Positions 28,317 to 37,963 are shown, numbered from the stretch's first letter. The stretch is DNA of 64,000 nucleotides from Pseudomonas sp. MPC6 (GCF_006094435.1 NZ_CP034783.1:1825001-1889000), one strand, 5' to 3'. Translations and numbers: made by a program. The notes: a model not told the origin generated them from the sequence alone.

Positions 28317-29249
28317 ATGGATCGCCCGCGTTTTCGAACAGCATTTATTTCTCCGCGTTTCTGGCCGCTGTGGTGCGGGCTGGGGCTGTTGTGGCTGATT
28401 ATCCAGTTGCCGTATCCGGCATTGCTGAGTATCGGTCGCGCCCTGGGTGCATTGATGTATCGAGTGGCCGGCGACCGACGGCGCATAGCCAAGCGCAATC
28501 TCGAGCTGTGTTTCCCTGAAAAAACCGCTGCCGAGCGCAAGCGCCTGCTCAAGGAAAACTTCGCCTCCACCGGCATCGCCTTCTTCGAGATGGCCATGAG
28601 CTGGTGGTGGTCGCGCGAGCGCCTGGCGAAACTGGCGCATGTCGAAGGGCTGGAGCATTTGCAAAAGGCGCAACGCGAAGGCAAGGGCGTGATCCTGATG
28701 GCCGTGCATTTCACCACGCTGGAAATCGGCGCGGCGCTGCTCGGCCAGCAACACACCATCGATGGCATGTACCGCGAGCACAAGAATCCGTTGTTCGACT
28801 ACATCCAGCGCCGCGGTCGCGAGCGGCACAACCTCGACTCGCTGGCGGTGGAGCGCGACGATGTGCGTGGCATGCTCAAGCTGCTGCGGGCCGGCCGGGC
28901 CATCTGGTACGCACCGGACCAGGACTACGGCGCCAAGCAAAGTATCTTCGTGCCGCTGTTCGGCATTCAGGCCGCGACCGTCACGGCCACCAGCAAGTTT
29001 GCCCGGCTGGGCAAGGCGCTGGTGGTGCCGTTCACCCAGCAGCGCCTGGCGGATGGCAGCGGGTATCGACTGGTGATCCATGCGCCGCTCGAAGGTTTCC
29101 CCGGCGAGTCCGAAGAGGCCGATTGCATTCGCATCAATCAGTGGGTCGAAGGCGTGTTGCGCGACTGTCCGCAGCAATACCTGTGGGCCCATCGCCGCTT
29201 CAAGAGCCGTCCGCCGGGCGAGCCCAAACTGTACGCAAAACGCGATTGA
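28317..29249 (+). CDS. lpxL: Lipid A lauroyl acyltransferase (LpxL/HtrB family)
   Basis: A 310-residue inner-membrane acyltransferase. After an N-terminal hydrophobic helix (FWPLWCGLGLLWLIIQLP), the catalytic HX4E motif appears in VILMAVHFTTLEIGAALLG, then YREHKNPLFD, IWYAPDQDYG and a C-terminal WAHRRFKSRPPGE. It adds a secondary acyl chain to lipid A, using acyl-ACP. It is divergent from minC with a 117 bp spacer. ATG 28317 was preferred to the in-frame TTG five codons upstream. Confidence 0.9.
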   Translation: MDRPRFRTAFISPRFWPLWCGLGLLWLIIQLPYPALLSIGRALGALMYRVAGDRRRIAKRNLELCFPEKTAAERKRLLKENFASTGIAFFEMAMSWWWSRERLAKLAHVEGLEHLQKAQREGKGVILMAVHFTTLEIGAALLGQQHTIDGMYREHKNPLFDYIQRRGRERHNLDSLAVERDDVRGMLKLLRAGRAIWYAPDQDYGAKQSIFVPLFGIQAATVTATSKFARLGKALVVPFTQQRLADGSGYRLVIHAPLEGFPGESEEADCIRINQWVEGVLRDCPQQYLWAHRRFKSRPPGEPKLYAKRD

Positions 29250-29254
29250 TCGAT

Positions 29255-29350
29255 CCCTGTAGGAGCTGGCTTGCCAGCGAAGTCGATTTTTCATCCAACA
29301 TCTTCATTGGCTGATACACCGCTTTCGCTGGCAAGCCAGCTCCTACAGGT
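29255..29350. repeat. REP doublet, GCTGGC type
   Basis: CTGTAGGAGCTGGCTTGCCAGCGAA and inverted partner, starting a few bases after the lpxL stop codon. Confidence 0.9.
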
Positions 29351-29408
29351 ATTGTATTAGACAGGGTTGGAGCAATGACAATCCGATCCAGCAGCCTGGA
29401 GTGTTGCC

Positions 29409-30581
29409 ATGAGTCCTGTTAAACCGGTCACAGGCTTGATTCTTTCCGGTGGCGGGGCCCGGGCGGCCTATCAGGTCGGTGTGCTGGCAGCGATTGCCGA
29501 ACTGCTGCCGGTGGGGGCAAGCAATCCGTTTCCAGTGATCGTCGGCACGTCGGCCGGGGCGATCAACGCGGTCAGCCTGGCCAGTGGGGCGATGGATTTT
29601 CGCGGCGCCATCGAAGCGCTTACCGCGTTCTGGCAGGGCTTTCGCAGTCACCTGGTACTGCGCAGCGACTGGCCCGGGGTGATCCATCAGGCCAGCCGTT
29701 TTGTCAGTCACAACCTGATGGGCATCGGCGCCCAGGTTCCAGTGGCCCTGCTCAACAGTTCGCCGCTGCGCGGACTGCTCAACGACAAACTGCACATGAC
29801 CGGGATTGACGAAGCCATCGCGCAGAAGCAGCTGCAGGCAGTGGCGGTGACCGCGTTCGGTTACGAGTCCGGCCAGGCAGTGACCTTTTATCAGGGCGGC
29901 GGCACCATCGACGCCTGGTTGCGCCATCGACGAATCGGCGTGCCGACTCAGTTGACGGTCGAACATTTGCTGGCGAGTTCCGCCATTCCCTTGCTCTTTG
30001 CCCCGGTGAAAATCGGCGAAGAATATTTCGGCGATGGCGCGGTACGCCAATCGGCACCGATCAGCCCGGCCCTGCACCTGGGCGCCAGCCGCGTCCTGGT
30101 GGTGGGTGTCAGCGGCAACCCCCGCGGCGTCGACCCGCAGCAGCCGCTGCAACGGGCCTACACCGGCCAGCAGCCGACCCTGGCGCAGATCGGCGGGCAC
30201 ATGCTCAACAGCACGTTCATTGACAGCCTGGAAAGCGACATCGAGTTGCTGCAGCGTCTGAATCAGTTCAGTCATCTGCTGCCCGACGGCACCCCGACCC
30301 GCGCGCTCGGCGTGGCGCCGGTAGAGGTGTTGGTGATATCGCCGAGCCAGCCGATCGACGAAATCGCCGCGCGCCACCGCCAGGAATTACCGGCGGCGCT
30401 GCGCCTGTTCCTGCGCGGGCCGGGGGCGACCAAGACCAGCGGGGCGGGGGTGTTGAGTTATCTGCTGTTCGAGGCGGGGTATTGCAGCGAGTTGATTGAC
30501 CTGGGGCGGCGGGATGCGTTGGCCAAGCGGGGTGAGTTATCCCGGTTTCTCGGGTTGGCGGAGCCTGTGGTTACAGCTTGA
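29409..30581 (+). CDS. Patatin-like phospholipase
   Basis: A 390-residue protein with patatin motifs: oxyanion loop LSGGGARAAYQVGVL, nucleophile elbow IVGTSAGAINAVS (GxSxG) and catalytic Asp in YFGDGAVRQSAPISPAL. There is no signal peptide and no transmembrane pore, so it is a cytoplasmic lipase/phospholipase rather than a PlpD-type autotransporter. Its substrate and role are unknown. Confidence 0.88.
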   Translation: MSPVKPVTGLILSGGGARAAYQVGVLAAIAELLPVGASNPFPVIVGTSAGAINAVSLASGAMDFRGAIEALTAFWQGFRSHLVLRSDWPGVIHQASRFVSHNLMGIGAQVPVALLNSSPLRGLLNDKLHMTGIDEAIAQKQLQAVAVTAFGYESGQAVTFYQGGGTIDAWLRHRRIGVPTQLTVEHLLASSAIPLLFAPVKIGEEYFGDGAVRQSAPISPALHLGASRVLVVGVSGNPRGVDPQQPLQRAYTGQQPTLAQIGGHMLNSTFIDSLESDIELLQRLNQFSHLLPDGTPTRALGVAPVEVLVISPSQPIDEIAARHRQELPAALRLFLRGPGATKTSGAGVLSYLLFEAGYCSELIDLGRRDALAKRGELSRFLGLAEPVVTA

Positions 30582-30597
30582 GATCGGCGGCGTGGCC

Positions 30598-30694
30598 ATC
30601 GCGGGCAAGCCACGCTCCCACAGGGTTTTTGTGTCGTCCACCTGACTGGCGTACGACACCAAACCCTGTGGGAGCGGGCTTGCCCGCGAAGGCG
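30598..30694. repeat. REP doublet, GCGGGC type
   Basis: TCGCGGGCAAGCCACGCTCCCACAG and CTGTGGGAGCGGGCTTGCCCGCGAA, in tail-to-tail order between convergent genes, with GTGTCGT..ACGACAC symmetry in the spacer. Confidence 0.9.
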
Positions 30695-30722
30695 TCCTCA
30701 CAGACGCCACGCCAGGCAATGA

Positions 30723-31508
30723 TCAGAAGTGCAACTTCACCAGGAAGCTGGTAGTGCTCTGATCGGTCTTGAACACCTGGCTATCCTTGATCCCGTACTT
30801 ATCCGACCAATAGTCGTACTCGACCCCAACATACAACTGCTTCTCACCAAAATTCAGCGCTTTACCCAGGTCATATTTAACCTGTGGGTTGAAGTGCAAG
30901 TTGGCGTGGTAATCGCCTTTGGCGTTGGAGTCGTTGTCCACCACCCAGTCCATGAAACCATCGATCAGGATGTTCGAGTTGCCCACGGGAATGGTGTAGG
31001 ACCACACCGGCGTGATCTGCCAGACGTTGTCGCCCGCACGGCTGCCCTCGGTGTGGCGCTGATAGAAGTTCAGCTGGAAGTAGTCGAAACCCGGGATCGC
31101 CAGGTCGAAACCCGGGCCGATCAGGTAGGACTCGGTATCGCCTTCACCGAACTCGTAGGTCATGGCCAGCAGGACGTCTTTGATCGGGCCGAATTCGATT
31201 TTCTGGTCGAGGACCTTGCCCAGGGAAATACGCGGCTGGAACTCACCGTAATAGGTGTTCGGGCCGGCATTGAAGTCTTTTTCGCCGTTGTAGAAGATCT
31301 TGTCGACGAAGAAAAAGTTATCCCCATAGGTCCAGGCGTCGGCATGTTCGAAGGTGACGGTCTGCTGAATGCGCGGGTTGACCTGGAAGTCCTTGCCATA
31401 CAGATAGGTCAGGCTGTTGTTCTGCCATTGCAGCAAGTCGCCGGCCATGGCCTGGCCACCGGCCAGCAAAGATCCCGCGAGCATCAGGCTAGTGCACGTA
31501 CGTTTCAT
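30723..31508 (-). CDS. Tsx-like outer membrane channel, copy 1
   Basis: A 261-residue precursor with a signal peptide (MKRTCTSLMLAGSLLAGGQAMA). The mature protein is a beta-barrel of the Channel_Tsx family: QWQNNSLTYLYGKDF, VTFEHADAWTYGDNFFFVD, GEFQPRISLGKVL, IDGFMDWVVDND, ending KLHF with a terminal Phe for barrel assembly. Tsx proteins let nucleosides cross the outer membrane. It is the last gene of a same-strand run that begins with urate-degrading enzymes, and it has an identical-length paralogue next to it. Confidence 0.88.
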   Translation of the reverse strand: MKRTCTSLMLAGSLLAGGQAMAGDLLQWQNNSLTYLYGKDFQVNPRIQQTVTFEHADAWTYGDNFFFVDKIFYNGEKDFNAGPNTYYGEFQPRISLGKVLDQKIEFGPIKDVLLAMTYEFGEGDTESYLIGPGFDLAIPGFDYFQLNFYQRHTEGSRAGDNVWQITPVWSYTIPVGNSNILIDGFMDWVVDNDSNAKGDYHANLHFNPQVKYDLGKALNFGEKQLYVGVEYDYWSDKYGIKDSQVFKTDQSTTSFLVKLHF

Positions 31509-31883
31509 TCGGTTGCTCCCAAAAAGTTGGTGTTCCACGTTATTTTTCTAAGGTCGGCGCTCTGGTCTGGCACCTTTTTCTCAAGCTGTAAAAATTCGTC
31601 CAATCGGTCAGCTTTATCGCTGTTGGCAAGCGCTGCGCCAAGGCTTTCGCAACGCACAAAAACTCCCGCTCGGCTGCTCGAAAACAGTCGATTGAGAGGA
31701 GTTTTGGATGGCCTTGATACCGTCCAGAGCCGGGATAAGTTGGCTTTCTGGTCAGGAATTAAATCCGGGCTTTTTTTTAAAGCGGATTCGGGCGGCCGCG
31801 GAGAATACTGACTCCTTGGCCTGGTCTCAAGTGCCCCGCAACAGCGCACCGACCGCAGGCTGGGGGTACGGTTGCGGGCCATG
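31509..31883. other. Spacer between the two Tsx-like genes
   Basis: A 375-base stretch with no convincing gene. It should contain the promoter of the downstream Tsx-like gene. It is mixed in composition and has no REP core. The frames that cross it are continuations of shadow frames from the flanking genes. Confidence 0.5.
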
Positions 31884-32669
31884 TTAGAAATGCACCTTCA
31901 CCAGCAGGCTGGCAGTGCTTTCATTAGTGTCCAGGTTCGAACTGTTTTCGACCCCGTACTTGTTTTTCCAGTAGCTGTATTCGGTGCCGACATAGAACTG
32001 CTTCTGGCCCCAACCCAGGGCTTTGCCGAGGTCATATTTGATCTGCGGGTTGATGTGCAGGTTGGCGTGGTAGGTGCCGCGCGAGTTCTGATCGTTGTCC
32101 ACCACCCAGTCCAGATAACCATCGATCAACAGGTCCGATTTGCCCAGTGGAATGCTGTAGGACCAAGCGGGTGTGATCTGCCAGACACCGTCGCCGGGGC
32201 GCGGGCCTTCGGTCTGGCGGTGATAGAAATTGAGGGTGAAATAGTTGAAGCCCGGCACAGCGAGGTCGAAGCCGGGGCCGATCAGGTAGGCCTCGCTTTC
32301 GCCTTCGCCATACTCGTAAGTCATGGCCAGCAACACATCCTTGATCGGGCCGTATTCGAAGCGGCGGTCGAGGATCTTGCCCAAGGACAGACGCGGGCTG
32401 AACTCGCCGTAAAAGGCGTGGCGGCCTTTGCTGCGGTCTTGTTCGCCGTTGTAGAAGACCTTGTCGACGAACAGGAAGTTGTCGCCATATTTCCATCTGT
32501 CGGCATGTTCGAACGTCACCGTCTGCTGGATCGCCGGGTTGATCGCGAAGTGCTTGCCGTACAGGTAGCTCAGGCTGTTGGTCTGCCACAGCAGCAGATC
32601 GCCGGCCATGGCCTGGCTGGCGGCCAAAAGACCACCGCTCAACAGTACGCTTGTGTGTGTCCGGATCAT
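31884..32669 (-). CDS. Tsx-like outer membrane channel, copy 2
   Basis: A 261-residue paralogue of the next gene, with the same signal-peptide layout (MIRTHTSVLLSGGLLAASQAMA) and matching blocks: LWQTNSLSYLYGKHFAIN, VTFEHADRWKYGDNFLFVD, IDGYLDWVVDND, ending KVHF. The start ATG 32669 sits before a clear signal peptide and after GAGGGAGCA. The two copies differ throughout, so the duplication is not recent. The position next to an NCS2 permease suggests a purine-related solute. Confidence 0.88.
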   Translation of the reverse strand: MIRTHTSVLLSGGLLAASQAMAGDLLLWQTNSLSYLYGKHFAINPAIQQTVTFEHADRWKYGDNFLFVDKVFYNGEQDRSKGRHAFYGEFSPRLSLGKILDRRFEYGPIKDVLLAMTYEYGEGESEAYLIGPGFDLAVPGFNYFTLNFYHRQTEGPRPGDGVWQITPAWSYSIPLGKSDLLIDGYLDWVVDNDQNSRGTYHANLHINPQIKYDLGKALGWGQKQFYVGTEYSYWKNKYGVENSSNLDTNESTASLLVKVHF

Positions 32670-32742
32670 CTGTTGCTCCCTCTTGTTGTTATTGTTCGAG
32701 GCACAGGCAGCCACTGACCTCTGGCTGGTGGGGCTGGCTTTT

Positions 32743-32838
32743 TTTGTAGGAGCTGGCTTGCCAGCGAAGAGGCCGGCAAATCCGCCATCAATGTCGTCTG
32801 ACACACCGCTTTCGCCAGCAAGCCGGCTCCTACAGGGG
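32743..32838. repeat. REP doublet, GCTGGC type
   Basis: TTGTAGGAGCTGGCTTGCCAGCGAA and TTTCGCCAGCAAGCCGGCTCCTACAG, between the Tsx-like and permease genes. Confidence 0.88.
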
Positions 32839-32847
32839 GTTGTGGTG

Positions 32848-34206
32848 TCAGTGTGGGGGAGCGTGGCAGTCGTTGATGGCCGCGCGTTCGGCGCCACCGA
32901 GGATGTTGAACAGCAGGTTCAGCGACAGCGCACTCAGCGTGGCCATCGCAATGCCGCTGTGGGTGATCGGGCTCATCCACAGCGGCAGGTGGGCGAAAAA
33001 TTCCGGACGCACCACCGGGATCAACCCCATGCCGATGCTGACGGCCACCAGCAACTGATTGCGACGGTCACCGATGTCGGCTTCCTGGAGAATCTTGATG
33101 CCGGTGGCGGCGACCATGCCGAACATGGCAATGGCCGCACCGCCCAATACCGCCGGTGGAATCGACGCCACCAGGAATGCCGCTTTCGGCAGCAGGCTCA
33201 GCACCACCAGCAAACCGCCGGCGACAATCGTCACCGAGCGGCAGCGCACGCCGGTCATCTGCACCAGGCCGATGTTCTGCGCGAACGAGGAGTGGGTGAA
33301 GGTGTTGAAGAACCCGGCGAAAAACGAGGCGCCGGCATCACAGAGCAGACCGCGACGCAGCATCCGCGGGCAGACTTCCTGGCCGGTGATCTTGCCCAGC
33401 GCGAGGAACATCCCGGTGGACTCGACAAAGATGATCACCACCACCAGGCACATCGAAAGGATCGGCGCGAGCTCAAACTTCGGCATGCCGAAATGCAACG
33501 GGGTGACGATTTGCAGCCACGGCGCCTGGGCCATGCCGCTGAGGTCGACCATGCCGATCAAGCCGCAGATCACGTAGCCCAGGCACATGCCGATCAGCAC
33601 GGAAATGTTGACCCAGAAACCGCGCATGAAGCGATGAACCAGCAGAATGGTGGCCAGTACCAGGGCCGCGATGGCCAGGTAAATCGGCGAGCCGAATTGT
33701 GCGGCGCCAGCACCGCCACCGGCCCAGTTCACCGCCACGGGAAACAGCGACAAACCGATCGAGGTGATGACCGTGCCGGTGACCAGCGGCGGGAAGAAAC
33801 GCACGACTTTGGACATGAACGGCGCGATGAGCATGCCGAAGAACCCGGCGGCGATGGTCGCGCCGAAGATTCCCTGCATGCCGATGCCCGGCATGCCGGC
33901 CATCGCCACCATGCTGCCGACTGCCGCGAAACTGGCGCCCATCATCACCGGCATGCGGATGCCCATCGGGCCGATGCCCAGCGATTGCACGATGGTGGCG
34001 ATCCCGGCGACCAGCAGGTCGGCGTTGATCAGGAAGGCGATTTCTTCACGGCTCAGACCAGCGGCCTGACCGATGATCAGCGGCACGGCGATGGCTCCGC
34101 CGTACATCAGCAAAACGTGTTGCAGGCCGACCAGGATCAGTTGCAACAGGGGCAAACGTTGAATGGCGGGTGCGTCGGGGATGCGCGCTTCGGATAGCTC
34201 GGACAT
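32848..34206 (-). CDS. NCS2-family urate/xanthine permease
   Basis: A 452-residue inner-membrane transporter of the nucleobase-ascorbate (NCS2/NAT) family with 12-14 hydrophobic segments. The family signature QNIGLVQMTGV is present, with the Q-N-x-G-x4-T-G form found in xanthine and urate carriers, and also IVESTGMFLALGK-type TM8 residues (FVESTG). It probably imports urate or xanthine by proton symport. It is directly downstream of puuD in the urate block. ATG 34206 gives MSELSEARIPDAP, a normal short N-terminal tail. Confidence 0.9.
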   Translation of the reverse strand: MSELSEARIPDAPAIQRLPLLQLILVGLQHVLLMYGGAIAVPLIIGQAAGLSREEIAFLINADLLVAGIATIVQSLGIGPMGIRMPVMMGASFAAVGSMVAMAGMPGIGMQGIFGATIAAGFFGMLIAPFMSKVVRFFPPLVTGTVITSIGLSLFPVAVNWAGGGAGAAQFGSPIYLAIAALVLATILLVHRFMRGFWVNISVLIGMCLGYVICGLIGMVDLSGMAQAPWLQIVTPLHFGMPKFELAPILSMCLVVVIIFVESTGMFLALGKITGQEVCPRMLRRGLLCDAGASFFAGFFNTFTHSSFAQNIGLVQMTGVRCRSVTIVAGGLLVVLSLLPKAAFLVASIPPAVLGGAAIAMFGMVAATGIKILQEADIGDRRNQLLVAVSIGMGLIPVVRPEFFAHLPLWMSPITHSGIAMATLSALSLNLLFNILGGAERAAINDCHAPPH

Positions 34207-34298
34207 GCAACACCTCGGATCTTTTTTATTCTTGTGATTGACAGCCGCAGTGCTGCTGGCAGCTGTTTTTTGAATCAGGTGGACCGCAGCGCGGCCAA

Positions 34299-34362
34299 TC
34301 GCCGGCAAGCCAGCTCCTACAGGGTTTTGCATGACCTGTAGGAGCTGGCTTGCCGGCGAAGC
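34299..34362. repeat. Compact REP doublet
   Basis: TCGCCGGCAAGCCAGCTCCTACAG and CTGTAGGAGCTGGCTTGCCGGCGAA only 15 bases apart, tail-to-tail, between puuD and the permease within one transcription unit. Confidence 0.88.
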
Positions 34363-34372
34363 TTTTCAACGA

Positions 34373-35677
34373 TTATTGGGTAGGAGCACCCTGCACAATC
34401 CACGCACCGATCAGGTCACGTTCCTGCTGGGTCATCTGGGTGATGTTGCCCAGTGGCATGATCTGGCTGGTGACGGCTTGCGCCTGGATCCGCGCGGCGT
34501 TCTGGCGGATCTGCTCGGGGGTGTCGAACATCACGCCAGCCGGTGCGGCGCTGAACAGCGGGCTGGTCGGCTTGGCCGAATGGCAGACCGTGCAGCGTTC
34601 CTGGATCACGTTATGCACCTTGTCAAAGCCAGGACCTGCGTTGGACGCTTGCGCCGGTGCGGCGGCAGGCGCTTCGGCCGGTTTTGCGTCAGCCGGTTTC
34701 AAACCACCGCCCACTGCTGTTTCCGGCAGAGGCTGGTATTCGATCTTCGCCGGGGCGTTGGCCACTTCAGGGGCGCTGGACATCGGCTTCGGACCGGACA
34801 CGTAGGCCAGGCAAATCATGCCCACCGCTGCCACGGGCAGGGTCCAGGCATATTTGTGGCTGTCGTGACGGGTGTTGAAGTAGTGACGCACCAACACCGC
34901 CAGTACCGCGATCCCGGCCAGGATCAGCCAGTTGTACTGGCTACCGTAGGTGCTCGGGAAGTGGTTGCTGATCATGATGAACAGCACTGGCAAGGTGAAG
35001 TAGTTGTTGTGACGCGAACGCAGCAGGCCTTTGGCCGGCAGCGCCGGATCGGGCGTGCGGTTCTCGGCGATCGCCGCCACCAGTGCCCGTTGCGCGGGCA
35101 TGATGATGCGGAACACGTTGCCGACCATGATGGTGCCGATGATCGCGCCGACGTGCAGGTACGCGCCACGACCGCTGAACACCTTGCTGAAGCCGTAGGC
35201 GGCGCCGATGATCAGCACGAACAGGATGAAACCCAGCAGGGCAGGGCGCTTGCCCAGGGCCGAGTCGCAGAGGAAGGAGTAGATGAACCAGCCGATGAAC
35301 AACGAGCCAAGACCGATGGCCACGCCTTCGGGACCGCTCAGGGTGCTGCCCGGTGCCAGCAGGTACAGCGTCGGGTTGGAATAGAACACCACGCACAGCA
35401 GCGCGATCCCCGACAACCAGGTGAAGTAGGCTTCCCATTTGAACCAGTGCAGGTTGTCCGGCATGGTCGGTGGGGCCAGTTTGTATTTTTCCAGGTGATA
35501 GATGCCGCCGCCGTGGATCGCCCACAAGTCGCCGGCCAGGCCGTTTTTCGGGTTGACGCGGTTGAGGTTGTTCTCCAGCCAGACGAAATAGAACGACGCA
35601 CCGATCCAGGCCACGCCAGTAATCATGTGAACCCAGCGCACGCTGAGGTTCAGCCATTCCAACAGATGTGCTTCCAC
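34373..35677 (-). CDS. puuD: Urate hydroxylase PuuD with C-terminal cytochrome c domain
   Basis: A 434-residue membrane protein. About nine transmembrane segments (starting WVHMITGVAWIGASFYFVWLE, with conserved HGGGIYHLEKYK) form the urate-oxidising domain. After a Pro/Ala linker a single-haem cytochrome c domain follows, with ERCTVCHSAKP (CxxCH). PuuD converts urate to 5-hydroxyisourate and passes electrons to the respiratory chain instead of making H2O2. It lies between allA and the permease. Confidence 0.93.
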   Translation of the reverse strand: MEAHLLEWLNLSVRWVHMITGVAWIGASFYFVWLENNLNRVNPKNGLAGDLWAIHGGGIYHLEKYKLAPPTMPDNLHWFKWEAYFTWLSGIALLCVVFYSNPTLYLLAPGSTLSGPEGVAIGLGSLFIGWFIYSFLCDSALGKRPALLGFILFVLIIGAAYGFSKVFSGRGAYLHVGAIIGTIMVGNVFRIIMPAQRALVAAIAENRTPDPALPAKGLLRSRHNNYFTLPVLFIMISNHFPSTYGSQYNWLILAGIAVLAVLVRHYFNTRHDSHKYAWTLPVAAVGMICLAYVSGPKPMSSAPEVANAPAKIEYQPLPETAVGGGLKPADAKPAEAPAAAPAQASNAGPGFDKVHNVIQERCTVCHSAKPTSPLFSAAPAGVMFDTPEQIRQNAARIQAQAVTSQIMPLGNITQMTQQERDLIGAWIVQGAPTQ

Positions 35678-35727
35678 AGTCCTTACCTCTCGCCCGTCAC
35701 GCTTATGTCGCGTGATCGGACCTTCTC

Positions 35728-36231
35728 TTATTGGTGGGGGGCGAGGATCAAACGCTCATCCTCTTTGAAAAAATGCTCATCGCAGTTATTGCCTGTGCCA
35801 CTGCGATCAACCACCAGGAAGTCATCCCGCTTTTCGATCGTCAGCACCGGATGGTGCCAAACGCCGCGATGGTAATTAATGCCCTGCCTGCCGTTGGTGA
35901 GGAAGGCGCGGACCAAGCCCGATACAGGTTCATCGCCAAGTGGCGCGACCACGATCAGAAAGGGGTTGCCGAGCAGCGGAATGAAAGCCTGGCTGCCCAG
36001 CGGGTGACGCTCCAGCATGCAGACGGTCAGCGGCATGTCCTGCGCGTCGGCGCGGAAGATGCTGATGATCGCGTTGTCCTCTGGCGTGGCGGTTTCCACC
36101 GTTGCCAGTTTATGGAAGCGCATCGTCGAACCGTTGTTGATCATGAAGTGATCGCTGCCGTCGGTTTCGATCACGTCACCGAAAGGGGCGAAAGCTTCTT
36201 TGGTCAGCGGTTCAATCGTCAGTGTGCGCAT
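35728..36231 (-). CDS. allA: Ureidoglycolate lyase AllA
   Basis: A 167-residue cupin-like enzyme starting MRTLTIEPLTKEAFAPFGDVIE. GINYHRGVWHHPVL contains the active-site His/Asn region of AllA proteins. It splits ureidoglycolate into glyoxylate and urea, the last step of allantoin breakdown here. It is followed by puuD 50 bases later. Confidence 0.94.
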   Translation of the reverse strand: MRTLTIEPLTKEAFAPFGDVIETDGSDHFMINNGSTMRFHKLATVETATPEDNAIISIFRADAQDMPLTVCMLERHPLGSQAFIPLLGNPFLIVVAPLGDEPVSGLVRAFLTNGRQGINYHRGVWHHPVLTIEKRDDFLVVDRSGTGNNCDEHFFKEDERLILAPHQ

Positions 36232-36269
36232 GCTGGTCTTCTTAATCTCAAATGTGTGGGGTGCTGCTT

Positions 36270-36358
36270 TTGTAGGAGCTGGCTTGCCAGCGAAGGCGGC
36301 CTTAAGCCTTGCACCGCCTATACAGACGCCTTCGCCGGCAAGCCGGCTCCTACAGGCT
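36270..36358. repeat. REPIN nearly identical to the tandem-array unit at 55.9-56.8 kb
   Basis: TTGTAGGAGCTGGCTTGCCAGCGAA, then the inner spacer GCGGCCTTAAGCCTTGCACC, then TTCGCCGGCAAGCCGGCTCCTACAG. The inner spacer matches the array units except for a few bases (TATACAG for CATGACG). It sits within the urate operon between alc and allA. Confidence 0.92.
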
Positions 36359-36363
36359 CAGCA

Positions 36364-37359
36364 TTACTTCGCGACCTTGCCCAGAACCCGCAGGCGGCTC
36401 ACACCACCATCCGGGAACACGTTCAGGCGGATGTGGGTAATCGGGCCCAGCGCCTTGATCTGCTCGGCGAAGGTGTGTTCGGCGTGCATTTCCAGTTTCT
36501 GCGCCGGCAGCAGTTCGCGCCAGAACAGCGATTGGGTTTCGATCTGGCTGTCGGTGCCGCCTTTGACGAACGCGCCCTGGATCGAGCACGTGTCCGGGTA
36601 GTTGCCCTTGAAGTGCAGGGTGTCGACGATGACTTTCTCGATCTCGCCGGCATGACCCAGCGCGACGATCACCCAGTCATTGCCTGGCGTACGACGACGT
36701 GCGGTTTCCCAGCCGTCGCCCATGTTGATGCCGCGACCCGGGTTGAGGATGTTGCTCATGCGCCCGAAGTGTTCGTCGGAGCAGGCGAGGGCGCGGCCAC
36801 CGTTAAGGGCTGCGGCCAGGTCGATTTGCTCGTTGTCGCCGACAGCGGACCAGTCGCGGAATGGAATGCCGTACACGCGCAGACGGGCCACGCCGCCATC
36901 CGGGTAGATGTTGAAACGCAGGTGGCTGAACGCCTTGTCGTTGCTGATTTCGTGGTAGTGGTGGCTGTTGCCCTGCAGCTCGACGGCCGACAGCACTTCA
37001 GTCCACTGGGTGTTAGCGTCCGGCTCGCCCGAGGCCAGGAAGCACGCTTCCAGGGAGGCCGACGGCGGGAAGTTGCCGGTGAAGAATGAAGTGTCGATGT
37101 CCACGCCTTTGATCGAACCCGGTACGCCCAGGCGGATCACGGCGCTGTCGTAGCCTTCGAAGCGCTTGCGGCGCGATTCCCAGCCGTCCATCCACTTGCC
37201 GTTGTCATCGAACACGCCCTCCTTCCACACCGCCGGGGTCGGCTGGAACAGGCGGTTGGCATCAGCGAACCAATCATCGGTGACCGAGATGATTTTGGTG
37301 CCCAGGCGGGCGTCGGCCAGGTTGACGAACTTCTCGAAAGGTACGGCGTAAGCTTTCAT
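36364..37359 (-). CDS. alc: Allantoicase
   Basis: A 331-residue enzyme made of two homologous jelly-roll halves. The first has [20 protein letters not shown] and [11 protein letters not shown]; the second has [22 protein letters not shown] and [11 protein letters not shown]. It hydrolyses allantoate to ureidoglycolate and urea. It is the third gene of the puuE-uraD-alc-allA-puuD unit. Confidence 0.95.
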   Translation of the reverse strand: MKAYAVPFEKFVNLADARLGTKIISVTDDWFADANRLFQPTPAVWKEGVFDDNGKWMDGWESRRKRFEGYDSAVIRLGVPGSIKGVDIDTSFFTGNFPPSASLEACFLASGEPDANTQWTEVLSAVELQGNSHHYHEISNDKAFSHLRFNIYPDGGVARLRVYGIPFRDWSAVGDNEQIDLAAALNGGRALACSDEHFGRMSNILNPGRGINMGDGWETARRRTPGNDWVIVALGHAGEIEKVIVDTLHFKGNYPDTCSIQGAFVKGGTDSQIETQSLFWRELLPAQKLEMHAEHTFAEQIKALGPITHIRLNVFPDGGVSRLRVLGKVAK

Positions 37360-37447
37360 TCTTCTAGTCTGCCTTTTATTAAGTTGGCTTGGGATGCTCG
37401 CAATGCCCCGGATGTCTTCGCGTTTTTAAACATTGGGGCAAGGCTCG

Positions 37448-37963
37448 CTATAGGGTCAATAATCGGAACAACGCAATCTTGTTGATCTCCGCCAGCGCGC
37501 ATTTGAACTCGGTATCTTCCGGGTTGTGGATGCGCGTTTCGAACGCCGCGAGGATCTGATGCCGGTTGCTGCCTTTTACCGCCATGATGAAGGGAAACTT
37601 GAACTTGGCCTTGTAGGCGTCGTTCAGCTCGGTGAAGCGTTGAAACTCTTCGGCCGTGCATTGGTGAATACCGGCGCCAGCCTGTTCATTGGTGCTGGCT
37701 TCGGTCAGCTGGCCCTGGACGGCGGCTTTGCCGGCCAGGTCCGGGTGAGCGTTGATCAGTGCCAGCTGACTGGCGTGATCGGCGCTCAACAGGATGTCGC
37801 TCATGCGCTGGTGCAGGGTTTCGATCTCGTCGATCGAAGCGTCCTGGCCCAGGTCGAAGGCCTTTTCGGCCACCCATGGCGAATGTTCGTAGATGTCGGC
37901 GAAGGCGGCGACAAACGCATCGCGGCTCAGGGTCGAGGGTTTCAGGGTTTGAAACTGGCTCAT
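37448..37963 (-). CDS. uraD: OHCU decarboxylase UraD
   Basis: A 171-residue all-helical enzyme with ALINAHPDLAGKAA and the later FKFPFIMAVKGSNRHQIL block, which carry the family active-site residues. It decarboxylates 2-oxo-4-hydroxy-4-carboxy-5-ureidoimidazoline to (S)-allantoin. Its ATG overlaps the puuE stop as ATGA, so the two are translationally coupled. Confidence 0.95.
   Translation of the reverse strand: MSQFQTLKPSTLSRDAFVAAFADIYEHSPWVAEKAFDLGQDASIDEIETLHQRMSDILLSADHASQLALINAHPDLAGKAAVQGQLTEASTNEQAGAGIHQCTAEEFQRFTELNDAYKAKFKFPFIMAVKGSNRHQILAAFETRIHNPEDTEFKCALAEINKIALFRLLTL

Noticed and set aside
32578..34197. A 539-codon plus-strand frame rich in His, Gln and Asp
   Set aside because: It is antisense to the NCS2 permease and begins inside a Tsx-like gene.
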